Below are positions 8,311-18,206 of a stretch of 64,000 nucleotides of DNA, piece by piece. A model generated the notes under the pieces. The model saw nothing but the letters and a program-made list of their open reading frames with translations, was not told where the DNA came from and did not search any database. This stretch comes from DATBVX01 sp963724625 (GTDB lineage Bacteria > Pseudomonadota > Gammaproteobacteria > Steroidobacterales > Steroidobacteraceae). Every line of letters begins with the position of its first letter. The first letter of the stretch is position 1. The stretch is from the NCBI GenBank assembly GCA_963724625.1, contig CAVRVO010000029.1, forward strand, positions 124,001-188,000, read 5' to 3'. The translations under genes and the position numbers were made by a program.

Positions 8311-9378
8311 ATGAAAACCTTCGCAGCCCTCTTGTGCATGGCCCTGCTGTCTGCGGCGCCCGCGCGTAGCGACGGGATCTATGATCTGGAGCTCTTGCCG
8401 GTGAAGGCGCAGATCTATCTCATCCGCCGGCCCGACGCGCTGCGCCCGCCCGTCGAAGGCAATGTCACGGTGATCGTCAATGAGCAGGACGTCGTGGTGG
8501 TCGATGGCGGTGGCTCACCGCTCGCCGCCACGAATGCGATCCGGTTGATCCGTTCCGTCACGGACAAGCCGGTATCGACGCTCATCACGACTCACTGGCA
8601 TGGTGATCACAACTTTGGCAACCAGGTGTATCGCGCCACCTTCCCTGGAATTCGCATCATCAGCCAGGACAATACCTATCGGGACATGACCGGCCCGCCG
8701 ATGACCTACATCACGACCTACCCACAGCAGATCCAGGACTACATGCACGAGCTCGAGGAGGCGGGAAGGCGCAAGCCACTTTCGGCAGGCGCGGCCCGAA
8801 TGCTGGACGATCTGAAGGTCATGTATCAGGCGTTGCAGGGAATTCAGATCACGCCCGCGGACACGACTTTTGACGAGCGCCTGGTATTGCACCGCGGCCA
8901 GCGCGACATCGAAGTGCGTTACTTCGGCAAGGCCAATACCGACGGCGACGCGGCGGTATGGCTGCCGCAGGATCGAGTCCTGGTCAGCGGCGACATCGTC
9001 GTGCATCCGATCCCGTACGGTATCGGCAGCTTCCCGCGCGAATGGATCGCAGCGCTGCAGGCGATCGGTGCGCTGCCTTTCGATACGCTCATACCCGGAC
9101 ACGGCGACGTGCTGCACGACCGTGCCTACATCGAACAACTTGCGAGCATGCTCACCGCGATCCGCGAACAAGTCGCGGCATCTGTAGCCAAGGGGCTGGA
9201 CCTCGAGGCGACGCGCAAGGCACTCGACACGACCAGCTTTGCATCCGCCTACACGCTCGATGATCCGGCGCGCACACAGCTCTTCGATTCCTGGTGGGTG
9301 CAGCCGATTGCACGTTCCGCGTGGCTCGAGGCGCGCGGCGAACCGATCGTCCAGTCCGGTACCGGGTCGAACAACTGA
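8311..9378 (+). CDS. Exported MBL-fold metallo-hydrolase
   Basis: The 355-residue protein begins with a Sec signal peptide (MKTFAALLCMALLSAAPARS), so it is periplasmic. The metallo-beta-lactamase fold shows VVVVDGGGSP early, the zinc motif THWHGDHNFGN near residue 95, an Asp in VLVSGDIVVHP, and the final histidine of TLIPGHGDVL. Its spacing resembles the subclass B3-like hydrolases and the glyoxalase-type MBL enzymes of proteobacteria rather than known clinical beta-lactamases. The substrate cannot be predicted. The ATG at 8311 follows a GTGAGG and begins the signal peptide; an upstream in-frame GTG at 8266 would bury it. It stands alone, reading away from the LytS/LytT pair. Confidence 0.85.
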   Translation: MKTFAALLCMALLSAAPARSDGIYDLELLPVKAQIYLIRRPDALRPPVEGNVTVIVNEQDVVVVDGGGSPLAATNAIRLIRSVTDKPVSTLITTHWHGDHNFGNQVYRATFPGIRIISQDNTYRDMTGPPMTYITTYPQQIQDYMHELEEAGRRKPLSAGAARMLDDLKVMYQALQGIQITPADTTFDERLVLHRGQRDIEVRYFGKANTDGDAAVWLPQDRVLVSGDIVVHPIPYGIGSFPREWIAALQAIGALPFDTLIPGHGDVLHDRAYIEQLASMLTAIREQVAASVAKGLDLEATRKALDTTSFASAYTLDDPARTQLFDSWWVQPIARSAWLEARGEPIVQSGTGSNN

Positions 9379-9455
9379 CGGAGTCGACCCGCGGCTGCGC
9401 GGGCCGCCGGAGCGGCGTTGCGCGTTGAGCCGAAGCTGGCCTATGTTCATGCGTT

Positions 9456-10295
9456 ATGAGTACGGTGTGGAGGGTCGCGACATGGATCGCGCTCAGCGCC
9501 GCTCTGGCACCGGGTCTGGTGTCGGGTGGCCCACTGGATGCGCTGAACTCGGTACGCACGCAGGGCTGTAGCGGCAAGGCGGGTGTCAGTGCGAAGCTGG
9601 TCCGCGATCCCGCGCTCAGTGAGGTCGCGATGCGGATGGCGAGCGGCGCTGCGCTCGGCGAGGCGGTCGCTGCGGCGCACTTCCATGCAAGACTATCCAC
9701 TTCGATCTCGATCGCTGGAACTCCGGACGAAAAGGCCCTTACTCGTGTGATCGCCGAGCGCTTCTGTGCGGACGTGCTCAACGCGGATTTTGAGCGTGCT
9801 GGAGCCTGGGAACGAGGCAAGGACGTCTGGATCGTGCTCGCGACGCCTTTCACCCTGCCGCAGGCGAAGGATGTCGCCGTGATTCGCAAGCGCGCTCTCG
9901 AACTCGTCAACCAAGCTCGTGCCAAGGCGAGAAAATGCGGCCGGCAGAATTTTGGCGCCGCACGACCTGTCGGTTTGGACATCAAGCTCGATCGCACTGC
10001 GCTCACTCACTCGGAGGACATGGCACGGCACGGCCACATGACCCATCGAGGCAGCGATGGCACCAGTGTCGCCGAGCGCGCGGCGCGCGCCGGCTACAAG
10101 TGGGCCAAGGTCGGCGAAAACGTGGCCGCCGGAACGCCCGGCGTGGAGGATGTCATTCAGGGCTGGCTGCAAAGCCCCGAACATTGCGCCAATGTCATGA
10201 ATCCCGACTTCACGCAGATGGGTGTCGCCTACGCGGTGAATGCCGTGAGTGAAGACGGTATCTACTGGACGCAGGTCTTCGCGACACCGCGCTGA
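9456..10295 (+). CDS. Exported CAP-domain protein (SCP/PR-1/YkwD-like)
   Basis: The 279-residue protein has an N-terminal signal peptide (hydrophobic WRVATWIALSAALAPGLV), a poorly conserved middle part, and a C-terminal CAP domain from about residue 150. Recognisable CAP elements are LVNQARAKARKCG, HSEDMARHGHMTHRGSDG with the cavity histidine, VGENVAAG, and WLQSPEHCANVMNPDFTQMGVAYAVN. Bacterial CAP proteins are secreted or periplasmic and mostly of unknown activity. The N-terminal half carries Cys residues that could pair. It converges with the DUF2891 gene, with 9 bp between the stops and no obvious terminator. Confidence 0.88.
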   Translation: MSTVWRVATWIALSAALAPGLVSGGPLDALNSVRTQGCSGKAGVSAKLVRDPALSEVAMRMASGAALGEAVAAAHFHARLSTSISIAGTPDEKALTRVIAERFCADVLNADFERAGAWERGKDVWIVLATPFTLPQAKDVAVIRKRALELVNQARAKARKCGRQNFGAARPVGLDIKLDRTALTHSEDMARHGHMTHRGSDGTSVAERAARAGYKWAKVGENVAAGTPGVEDVIQGWLQSPEHCANVMNPDFTQMGVAYAVNAVSEDGIYWTQVFATPR

Positions 10296-10304
10296 CTCGC
10301 CCTG

Positions 10305-11486
10305 CTACGTCGCGCCGCTCGCGCTGGCGGAAACTTCGGGTCGACCCGCATTGATTCCGGCGCGGCTCGTCAAGTAGACGGCGTAGGTACCCAGCCAATG
10401 GCTGCCGACATACGACACGTGCAGTACCGCGGGAAGTCCGGCCTGTCGATGCAGCGCTGCCACGATCAGCAGCACATTGACTCGCAGGTCATTCTTCGGC
10501 AGAGCGCTCGCGATCCCATCCAGCATCCAGGCACGGCTGAGATTGAGTCCGTCGATGTGCGCCAGCTTCGGATCGTTGCGATCGGTGACGACTGCGGGCT
10601 TCAACCATTCGGTCGGATCGTCGCTCGCCAGGGTGGGGAAGAAGCGTCCCAGCCAGCGCGAAAACGCTTTCCGGTCGAGCACGCGGCGCATGAAATCCGC
10701 TTCGGCCAGGCAAGGGGACAGGAAATCCGTGCCCGACGGCTCGAACGCGAGCGGACATTTCTTGTCCTGCGAGTAGAACTCACCGGCCTTGGTCGCGAGC
10801 AGATTGCGCATCTCCGTGTCTTCGGACACCAGGGCCCAGTCCCACATCAGCCCGAATGAAAGCGCGGTCTGGCTGTGTTCGCCGCTGCGAATCGGGTAGG
10901 CGAGTTGCGGCAACCACTCTTTCAACTGGGCAGCCGCCGCGGCCTCGAGCGGCAGCAGCGCGGCGAGCCACTCGCGGCCTTGAGGATCCTCCCACTCGCG
11001 CAGTTCCGCCGAGAGCCGCAGCAGCCACGCGAGCCCGTAGGGACGTTCGAACGCCTCGCGCCCCTCGCCTTCCAGGTAGGCGACTTCGCCGGCAATGTTT
11101 TCACTGGTGAGGCTGCGCGCGAGCTCAGCCCGCGCGACAGTCACGAACGGCGCATCCGGATACAGGCGCACCAGCCGCACCAGCAGCCAGTGCCCATGCA
11201 CGGCCGAATGCCAGTCATAACAACCGTAGAACGCTGGAGTCAGTTCTCGCGGCGGGCGCGCATCCGCATCGCTGTTCAGCACGTGCGCAATCTTGTTTGG
11301 ATACTCCCGGTGCAGACACGCAAGCGCGAGCTCGGCGAAGTGTCCAGCCTCTGCGACATCGAGCGGCTTGGGTAGCGGTACGGAGACTTTGGACTTGGCA
11401 CGATTCGATACGACCGTGGTAGCGGTGACGGCACTCGCGAACACGGCGGTCACTGTCAGAAGCAGCAGGCTGGCGACGCGGCGCAT
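10305..11486 (-). CDS. Exported DUF2891 family protein
   Basis: The 393-residue product begins with a signal peptide (MRRVASLLLLTVTAVFASAVTA). The block FYGCYDWHSAVHGHWLLVRLVR near residue 90 is the hallmark of DUF2891, whose members are probably alpha/alpha-barrel proteins of unknown activity; later blocks FERPYGLAWLLRL, SGEHSQTALSFGL and DGLNLSRAWMLDGIA fit the same family. The conserved His, Trp and Arg residues suggest a carbohydrate-active or lyase-like pocket, but this is only inference. It is transcribed divergently from the RND adaptor gene. Confidence 0.8.
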   Translation of the reverse strand: MRRVASLLLLTVTAVFASAVTATTVVSNRAKSKVSVPLPKPLDVAEAGHFAELALACLHREYPNKIAHVLNSDADARPPRELTPAFYGCYDWHSAVHGHWLLVRLVRLYPDAPFVTVARAELARSLTSENIAGEVAYLEGEGREAFERPYGLAWLLRLSAELREWEDPQGREWLAALLPLEAAAAAQLKEWLPQLAYPIRSGEHSQTALSFGLMWDWALVSEDTEMRNLLATKAGEFYSQDKKCPLAFEPSGTDFLSPCLAEADFMRRVLDRKAFSRWLGRFFPTLASDDPTEWLKPAVVTDRNDPKLAHIDGLNLSRAWMLDGIASALPKNDLRVNVLLIVAALHRQAGLPAVLHVSYVGSHWLGTYAVYLTSRAGINAGRPEVSASASGAT

Positions 11487-11821
11487 CGCGCGATTATGCG
11501 AGATCGGACTCAGCCACGGTATCTGTTCCCTGCTGTCGATTTGCGGCCGCGTGCAACGTCTTATTGTCAGATGGACTGCACATCAGCGCCGCAAGTTCAG
11601 CCGCTGAAGCCGCGGGCGGCCGCGGCGTTGCGCAGGGCATTCGCTTTATCCGCATTTTGCAGCGGCTCGCACCTGCGTTGCCGCCAAAGGCGCAATTTTT
11701 ACTGCGGCGCGCTAAACTTCGCGGCCCCGCGCCATGCTTTGTGGCGCCACGACAACGACAGCAGAGAAACCGCTTGAACGCGCAACCCGAACAGGACTTC
11801 GAACTCCGCAAGGTCGCTTCC
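11487..11821. other. Divergent promoter region of DUF2891 gene and first RND operon
   Basis: No protein-like frame is seen here; the frame that runs into the adaptor gene is open to 11564 but has the composition of noncoding DNA. An in-frame TTG at 11774 is an alternative adaptor start. AT-richer sequence at about 11690-11720 (a run of T followed by TAAACT) could be promoter DNA for the pump, but no strong -35/-10 pair is visible. Confidence 0.4.
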
Positions 11822-13024
11822 ATGAACCGTGATCACGTGCCCGCGCAGGCTGGTTCTTACCAGGACCGCAGCCTCTCGGGGCGCTTGCAGAAAGTCAGGA
11901 ACATCCCACCGAAATGGTGGGTGGCGGGGCTCGTCGTCTTGATAGTCGCGATCGCACTGGTCTGGGCGAAGCAGCACTTCTCGTCGGCAGCGCCGAAAGT
12001 TGCCCCACTGATGGAGCAATCCACACCGCTGGTCACCGTGATCACGCCACGAGTGATGCCGGTGACGGCGAGCGTCACCTTCAGCGGCACGATCTTCGCC
12101 CGCTATGACGTGCCGATAGGCGCAGAAGGCGAAGCCGGTCGAATCGTCGCCATCTATGTGGAGGCCGGCGACCAGGTCAAGAGCGGACAGATCATGGCGA
12201 AGCTCGATCAATCGGTGCTGTTGCCGCAGTTGAAGCGCCTGGCCGCGTCACTTGAAGAAGCGCGCGCGCAAGCAGCGTTGTCCCAGGCAGAGTACGGGCG
12301 AGCCAAAGGGGTCGAGGCCGCCGGTGCGCTGTCTGCGGAAGAAATCGAGCGGCGCCGGGCTGCTTCGGTCACGGATCAGGCGCGCGTCAACGTCGCGGCC
12401 GCACAGCTTGCGGAAATGCAGGCGCGCCTCGATCGCACGGAACTCCGCGCTCAGGCGGATGGCCTGGTGCTCACGCGTACCGCAGAGCTTGGACAGACCG
12501 CTGCTCCGGGTGGTGAGCCGCTGTTCCGCCTGGCGCGCGGCGGTGAGATCGAAATGCGTGGCTCGCTCGCAGAACAGGATTTTGCGCGGGTGCGCCTCGA
12601 CCAGGCCGCAACGGTCTATCTGACGGGTTATGACGCGCCGTTCAGCGGCAAGGTGCGGTTGCTCGGTGCGGTCATCGATCCGAAAACCCGATTGGGCGAA
12701 GTGCGTATCGCACTGGAGTCTAATCCGGCCCTGCGGCCGGGCGCATTCGCACGCGGTCAGATCGTGGTGGGCGAAGCGAGACGCCCCGTGCTGCCGCAGA
12801 CCGCGGTGCTCTCCGATCTGAAGGGTAGTTACGTCTATGTCGTCAACGGCGGCAACAAGATCGAGCGTCGTGCGGTGCACGTCGCCGACACGACAGTTGG
12901 CGGCGTGGTCATCGGTGAGGGCCTTGACGGTAGCGAGAAGGTGATCGCGATGGCGGGCGGATTCCTGCGTGAAGGCGAGGCCGTCGAACTCGCGCCGCAA
13001 GCGGCGCAGCAGGCCCGCAAATGA
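11822..13024 (+). CDS. RND efflux periplasmic adaptor (HlyD/AcrA-like membrane fusion protein)
   Basis: The 400-residue protein has a cytoplasmic N-terminus, one membrane anchor (WWVAGLVVLIVAIALVW, about residues 33-50) and no lipobox, so it is anchored in the inner membrane. The lipoyl-like half-motifs flank a coiled coil (RLAASLEEARAQAALSQAEYG to VNVAAAQLAEMQARL, residues about 140-205), followed by LRAQADGLVLTRTAELGQTAAPG and a beta-barrel part. It links the RND permease to an outer-membrane channel. The ATG at 11822 has AAGG 7-10 nt upstream; TTG at 11774 is possible. Its stop overlaps the permease start (ATGA). No TolC-like gene is in the window. Confidence 0.9.
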   Translation: MNRDHVPAQAGSYQDRSLSGRLQKVRNIPPKWWVAGLVVLIVAIALVWAKQHFSSAAPKVAPLMEQSTPLVTVITPRVMPVTASVTFSGTIFARYDVPIGAEGEAGRIVAIYVEAGDQVKSGQIMAKLDQSVLLPQLKRLAASLEEARAQAALSQAEYGRAKGVEAAGALSAEEIERRRAASVTDQARVNVAAAQLAEMQARLDRTELRAQADGLVLTRTAELGQTAAPGGEPLFRLARGGEIEMRGSLAEQDFARVRLDQAATVYLTGYDAPFSGKVRLLGAVIDPKTRLGEVRIALESNPALRPGAFARGQIVVGEARRPVLPQTAVLSDLKGSYVYVVNGGNKIERRAVHVADTTVGGVVIGEGLDGSEKVIAMAGGFLREGEAVELAPQAAQQARK

Positions 13025-16000
13025 TCAAGAACATCTCGGCATGGGCCATCAAGCATCCGGTACCGCCAGTGGTGCTGTTTGTGGTGCTGTTTTTTCTCGG
13101 CACCGTCGCCTTCATCCGCCTGCCTATCAACCTGAGCCCGGATATTTCCTTTCCGCTGGTCGAGGTCACAGTCAATCAACCGGGCGCGGCGCCGACCGAG
13201 ATCGAGACGCAGATCATCCAGAAGATCGAAGGCTCGGTCGCGAGCGTCGGTAACGTCAAGAACATCACTTCGGCAGCACTCGAAGGCGCTGCTTTCGTCT
13301 ATATCGAGTTCCAGATCGGCACACCCGTCGACCGCGCCGTGACCGATGTGCGCGATGCCGTTTCCAAGGTGCGCAGCAATCTGCCGGAGGGCATCGAAGA
13401 ACCGCTCGTTCAGCGCATCGATGTCGAAGGTGGAGCGTTCGTCTACTACGCCGTCAGCACCACGGACATGACGGAAGAGGAGCTCAGCTGGTTCGTCGAC
13501 AACGCCGTCACCAAGCGGTTGCTGGCCGTGAACGGTGTGGCACAGGTGCAGCGCGGCGGCGGTGTCGATCGCGAGATCCGCGTCGAGCTCGATCCGGCGC
13601 GTATGCAGGCGCTGGGGCTCACAGCGGTGGACGTCAATCAGCAACTGCGCCAGATCAATCTCGACGCGCCGGGCGGACGTCTGCAGGTTGGCGGCGGCGA
13701 ACAGTCGATTCGCGTACTGGGCGGGGCACACACCGCTCTGCAGCTCGGTCAGACGCGTATCTATCTGCCAGGCGGACGAGTGGCACGCCTGAGCGACATC
13801 GCGGAAGTGCGCGATGGCGTTGCCGAAATCCGCAGCGTCTCGCGGCTCAACGGCCGCACCGCGACTACGTTCGGCGTGTTCCGGTCCAAGGGTTCTTCCG
13901 ACGTGACCGTGATGGACCTCGTCACGCGCGAGATCGACAAGATCGGCAAGGAATTCCCGCAGGTGAAGCTGAAGGTCGTCTTCACCACCGTCGACTACAC
14001 CAAGCGCATGTTCTCGTCCGCGATGGAGGCACTCATCGAGGGCTCGATCCTCGCCGTGGCAGTGGTCTGGTTCTTCCTGCGCGACTGGCGTGCCACCGCG
14101 ATCTCGGCGCTCGCCATTCCGTTGTCGGCGATCCCGACCTTCGCGTTCATGCAGTGGATGGGCTTCACGCTGAACCAGGTGAGTCTGCTAGCTCTGTCGC
14201 TGGTCGCCGGCGTGCTGGTGGACGATGCAATCGTGGAAATCGAGAACATCGTGCGCCACATGCGCATGGGCAAGACAGGCTACAAGGCGGCACTCGATGC
14301 GGCCGACGAAATCGGTCTTGCGGTGGTTGCAACGTCTGCGACCATCATTGCGGTATTCCTGCCGGTGAGCTTCATGCCCGGCATCACCGGCCAGTACTTC
14401 ATCCAGTTCGGCCTCACCGTAGCTGCCGCCGTGTTCTTCTCGTTGCTGGTCGCGCGCCTTATCACGCCGGTCGTTGCGGCCTTTACACTCAAGTCGGAAA
14501 ACATCAAGGTCCACGGCGACGGGCCGATCATGACCTGGTACCTGAGGACATTGCGCTGGTGCGTCAATCACCGCTGGCGAACGCTCGCCGGTGGCACCTT
14601 GTTCTTCATCCTGTCGCTGGTCGTGCTCTCGATGGTCCCGACGTCCTTCGTTCCCGAGGCGGACCTCGCAAGCTCCCAGCTCAACATCGAGTTGCCCCCG
14701 GGCGTTCAGCTCGAAGAGACCGCAGGCGTATCCGCAGCGGCGTACGACGTCCTGAAGCACCAGCCCGAAGTGACGGATGTCGTGGAAAGCATCGGCGCCG
14801 ACGAGACCGGCGAAGTGCGCATCGCCAACCTGTTCATTTCCCTGGTGCCGCGCGAGGACCGCAACATGACGCAGCAACAGTGGGAGGATCGCGTCCTCAA
14901 GGAGCTGCGCAGAATTCCGGACGCCCGCATCAACTTCCAGAAGCAGTCGGGCGGCGGCTACGGGCGCGACATCACCATCTACCTGACGGGCGATGATCCG
15001 GCGCTGGTCGACCGTACCGCGCGGCAGGTGGTGGAAGAGATGCGCACCCTGAAGGAACTGCGCGAACCGCGGATCAACGGCGACCTGCCGCGTCCCGAGA
15101 TCATCATCCGGCCGCGCCTGGACCTGGCCGCCGAGCTCGGCGTGAGTGTCGCGAGCATCAGCCAGACCATCCGGATCGCGACGATGGGTGACCTGCCGCA
15201 GAATGCGCCCAAGTTTTCCCTCTCCGATCGGCAGATCCCGATTCGCGTCAGCCTGGTGGAGAGCGCGCGGCGCGACCTGGGCACGCTGGAAAACCTGCCG
15301 GTGCCGACGGCCTCGGGCACACCGGTGCCGTTGAAAGCCGTCGCTGATATCAGCTTCGGGGAAGGGCCGGTGCGCGTGCGCCGTTACAACCAGAGCCGAC
15401 GTATTGCGCTCGAGGCTGATCTGAACGGCGTGGAGCTCGGCGAGGGACTGAAAAAGATCTACGCGCTTCCCACGCTGAGCAATCTGCCGGAGGGCGTGCG
15501 CAAGGTGGAAGTCGGCGATGCAGAAGTGATGCGTGAGCTGTTCACCAACTTCGCGATCGCCATGTTCACCGGCGTGCTGATGGTGTTCGCCGTGCTGGTG
15601 CTGCTGTTCGCGCGCGTGTTCCAGCCCATCACGATTCTCTCCGCCCTGCCCCTCTCGATCGGTGGTGCGGCCGTCGCGTTGCTGATCGTGGGATTCCCGC
15701 TGTCGCTCCCGGTCGTCATCGGCTTCCTGATGCTGATGGGCATCGTCGCCAAGAATTCCATCCTGCTGGTGGATTTCGCGATCGAGGAGATGCGCGCCGG
15801 CAAGGACCGGATGACGGCACTCCTCGAAGCGGGCCACAAACGCGCACGCCCGATCGTGATGACCACGGTCGCAATGGTGGCGGGCATGTTACCGGTCGCG
15901 ATTGGCATCCACGGCGATGCCTCGTTCCGCGCGCCGATGGCGGTCGCGGTGATGGGCGGTCTCATCACCTCCACTGCCCTGACGCTCGTGATCGTGCCGG

Positions 16001-16104
16001 CAGCATTCACGCTGATCGATGACATCGAACGCTGGCTGGGTCCCAAGGTCTCGCGCGTGCTCACAGCGCACCCGGAACCCGTGCCCAGTCCGAATCCGCG
16101 CTAG
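13021..16104 (+). CDS. RND efflux permease (AcrB/HAE family)
   Basis: At 1027 residues it has full family length. The first segment (VVLFVVLFFLGTVAFIRLPINLSPDISFP) is the usual TM1, followed by the porter domain. TM4 carries VAGVLVDDAIVEIENIVRHM with both proton-relay aspartates, and the C-terminal half repeats the pattern (FLMLMGIVAKNSILLVDFAIEEM). Twelve TM helices and two large periplasmic loops are expected. It exports hydrophobic compounds by proton antiport; the substrate cannot be read from the sequence. Together with the preceding adaptor it makes a two-gene operon lacking its own outer-membrane factor. Confidence 0.95.
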   Translation: MIKNISAWAIKHPVPPVVLFVVLFFLGTVAFIRLPINLSPDISFPLVEVTVNQPGAAPTEIETQIIQKIEGSVASVGNVKNITSAALEGAAFVYIEFQIGTPVDRAVTDVRDAVSKVRSNLPEGIEEPLVQRIDVEGGAFVYYAVSTTDMTEEELSWFVDNAVTKRLLAVNGVAQVQRGGGVDREIRVELDPARMQALGLTAVDVNQQLRQINLDAPGGRLQVGGGEQSIRVLGGAHTALQLGQTRIYLPGGRVARLSDIAEVRDGVAEIRSVSRLNGRTATTFGVFRSKGSSDVTVMDLVTREIDKIGKEFPQVKLKVVFTTVDYTKRMFSSAMEALIEGSILAVAVVWFFLRDWRATAISALAIPLSAIPTFAFMQWMGFTLNQVSLLALSLVAGVLVDDAIVEIENIVRHMRMGKTGYKAALDAADEIGLAVVATSATIIAVFLPVSFMPGITGQYFIQFGLTVAAAVFFSLLVARLITPVVAAFTLKSENIKVHGDGPIMTWYLRTLRWCVNHRWRTLAGGTLFFILSLVVLSMVPTSFVPEADLASSQLNIELPPGVQLEETAGVSAAAYDVLKHQPEVTDVVESIGADETGEVRIANLFISLVPREDRNMTQQQWEDRVLKELRRIPDARINFQKQSGGGYGRDITIYLTGDDPALVDRTARQVVEEMRTLKELREPRINGDLPRPEIIIRPRLDLAAELGVSVASISQTIRIATMGDLPQNAPKFSLSDRQIPIRVSLVESARRDLGTLENLPVPTASGTPVPLKAVADISFGEGPVRVRRYNQSRRIALEADLNGVELGEGLKKIYALPTLSNLPEGVRKVEVGDAEVMRELFTNFAIAMFTGVLMVFAVLVLLFARVFQPITILSALPLSIGGAAVALLIVGFPLSLPVVIGFLMLMGIVAKNSILLVDFAIEEMRAGKDRMTALLEAGHKRARPIVMTTVAMVAGMLPVAIGIHGDASFRAPMAVAVMGGLITSTALTLVIVPAAFTLIDDIERWLGPKVSRVLTAHPEPVPSPNPR

Positions 16105-16141
16105 TCAGTCCTCATCCCCTGGGATTCACGAGGCAGGCCGC

Positions 16142-17255
16142 ATGAGCATGCAGACCCGTCGACAGTTCGTGCGGCGCGGCGCGGCCATTGCGACTATGGC
16201 CGTTGCTGCGCCCTTCATCAGCACCAGCGTTACGCGAGCGCTGGCGGATTCCTCCAGGAAGAAACTGGGATTTGCCATTTGCGGACTCGGCAAGCTCAGC
16301 GCCGAGCAGATTGCCCCGGCCCTGCTCAAGACACAGTACTGCCGCCTGGCGGGTCTCATCACCGACTCGCCCGACAAGGCCGCGCGCTGGAAGGCCCAAT
16401 ACGGCATTGCAGATCGCAACGTCTACACCTACGACACGATGGAGCGGATGGCCGATAACCCCGATATCGACGTCGTCTACATCGTCACGCCCAACGCGCT
16501 TCATCTTCAGCACACGCTCGCAGCCACCAAGGCCGGCAAGCATGTGTACTGCGAGAAGCCGATGGAGATCTCGCTGCGAGCGCTGCGAGCAGATGATGGC
16601 GGCGTGCAAGGCGGCGGATCGCATGCTGGGCGTCGCATACCGGCTGCAGTTCGAGCCCAACAACCTCGAGTGCGTGAGACTGGCGCGCGAGAAGGTGCTG
16701 GGCGCGGTCAACATCGTCGAAGCGGGTTTCTGCATTTCGGTAGGTGATCCCAACCAGTGGCGTCTGAAACGCGCGCTGGCCGGTGGTGGCGCATTGATGG
16801 ACGTCGGGGTCTATGCGGTGCAGGCCATGCGCTACCTGACGGGCGAAGAGCCGATACTCATCTCCGCGACCGAGTCGAAAACGGATCCGGTCAAGTTCGC
16901 AGAAGTCGATGAATCAGTGGTGTGGCAGGCGAAATTCCCCGGCGGCGCGCTCGCGTATTGTTCGGCGAGCTACAACGCACACGGTATCGCTCGCTTCAGG
17001 GCGCAAGCCGAGCACGGCTGGTTCGAGCTCGATCCCGCCTTCTACTACGGCGGCATCCATGGGCGACGCAGCGATGGCAAGGAGATCAACCTGCCAGGCG
17101 GCGATCAATTCGCCGTGGAAATGGACGACTTCGCGCGCTGCATCCAGGAGCGCAAGCCCAGCAGGGTGTCGGGTGAAGAGGGCCTGCGCGACGTGAAGAT
17201 CATGCTCGCGATCTACGAATCCATCCGGACCAACGCCGCGGTCAAGCTCGCCTAG
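16142..17255 (+). pseudogene. Tat-exported Gfo/Idh/MocA family oxidoreductase, broken by a +1 frameshift
   Basis: The N-terminal part (MSMQTRRQFVRRGAAIATMA, a twin-arginine signal; Rossmann fold FAICGLGKLSAEQIAPALL; VYCEKPMEISL with the EKP motif) and the C-terminal part (EQMMAACKAADRMLGVAYRLQFEP to the end, with GGGALMDVGVYAVQAMRYL) lie in frames one base apart. The break is at about 16580-16590, where the tandem CGCTGCGAG CGCTGCGAG is found; removing one base gives SLRACEQMMAACK, the normal family sequence. Repaired length is 370 residues. Enzymes of this group oxidise sugars with tightly bound NAD(P) in the periplasm. The gene may be intact in reality if the extra base is an assembly error. 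Confidence 0.85.
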
Positions 17256-17283
17256 AAACTGGCGCAGCGGCTTTCAGCACTCC

Positions 17284-18206
17284 TCACTTGATCGTCTTGC
17301 TGGCTGTCTGCGACATCGCGCTTTCCGCCCCACTCGACGTGAGCGCCTTGAGCGCAAAGTAGTAGGTCGCGGGCGCCAGGTTCTGGACGACGTAGGCGGT
17401 CAGGCCGGCGTTGTTGAGTGTGACGGTCTTGTTGAGCGCACTGGGGCTGGTGCCGTAGTAGATCCGATACCCGGAAAGATTGGTCAGCACGGAACCATTC
17501 GTATTCTGCGTCGGTGGCACCCAGGTCAGGGTAGCTGCACCGTTTGAGTTCTGCGTGACAGCGATCGAGAACGCCGCCAGCGAAGCACTTGCCTTGCCAT
17601 CGCTCACGCTGATCACGATGCCCGAATACGTTCCGACGTCCGCCACGCTGGGAGTGCCTGAGAGCTTTCCTGTCGAGGTGCTGAACGAAGCCCAGCCCGG
17701 TAGTTTGACAATCGAGAACGTGAGCTTGTCGCCGTTGGCGTCGCTGGCCGTCGGTTGGAAGCTATAGGCATTTGCCGCGTTTATCGCACTGGGAGGCGTG
17801 CCGGAGATTTTCGGCGCCGTATTCCCGGAACCCGCGGATGATGTTGCCTTGATTGAGAACGCGGCCAATGAGGCCGTATTGACGCCATCACTGACGCTGA
17901 TGCGGATGTTGCCGAAAGTACCTAGCGGTCGGATGTCCGCTGAGAGTGCCATGTCGGTGCGTAAAGGTTCGCCCATGCAGGCTTGTTGGCGATTGAAAAA
18001 CGGAGTGTCTTGCCCTCCGGATCGGACGCTTTGGGCCGGAAATAATAGTAGTCGCCGGCCTTGATGCTGGTGATCGGTGTACCCGATATCGTGGGTGGGC
18101 GATTCGCCGCCAACGCAACGGCAGGAATGATTTGTGCGATGACGATCAGGAATGAGGCAGCAAGCGAACTCCGAACATCCCAGCGTGCGCGGCGTGACAA
18201 ATGCAT
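17284..18206 (-). pseudogene. Exported Ig-like / fibronectin type III domain protein, broken by two +1 frameshifts
   Basis: A signal peptide (SSLAASFLIVIAQIIPAVALA) is followed by an Ig-like domain NRPPTISGTPITSIKAGDYYY. The frame then moves by one base near 17965 and by one more near 17926, after which a second Ig-like domain (NTAPKISGTPPSAINAANAY) and an FN3 domain (LSGYRIYYGTSPSALNK to YYFALKALTSSGAES) follow. Removing two bases gives a continuous 306-residue protein in which FTHRHGTLSGHPTA and LGTFGNIRISVSDG fall in register with the second repeat's FSTSTGKLSGTPSVADVGTYSGIVISVSDG-like block. It is probably a secreted or surface protein. Two indels within 45 bp could be decay or assembly error. 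Confidence 0.75.

Noticed and set aside
9385..9410. CCCGCG-GCTG-CGCGGG hairpin after the MBL gene as a terminator
   Set aside because: The stem is only 6 bp and no T-run follows on either strand.
14188..15837. 549-residue open frame on the minus strand opposite the first RND permease
   Set aside because: It is the antisense shadow of a strongly conserved gene in GC-rich DNA, with a low-complexity, His/Gln/Arg/Asp-rich translation and no domain pattern.
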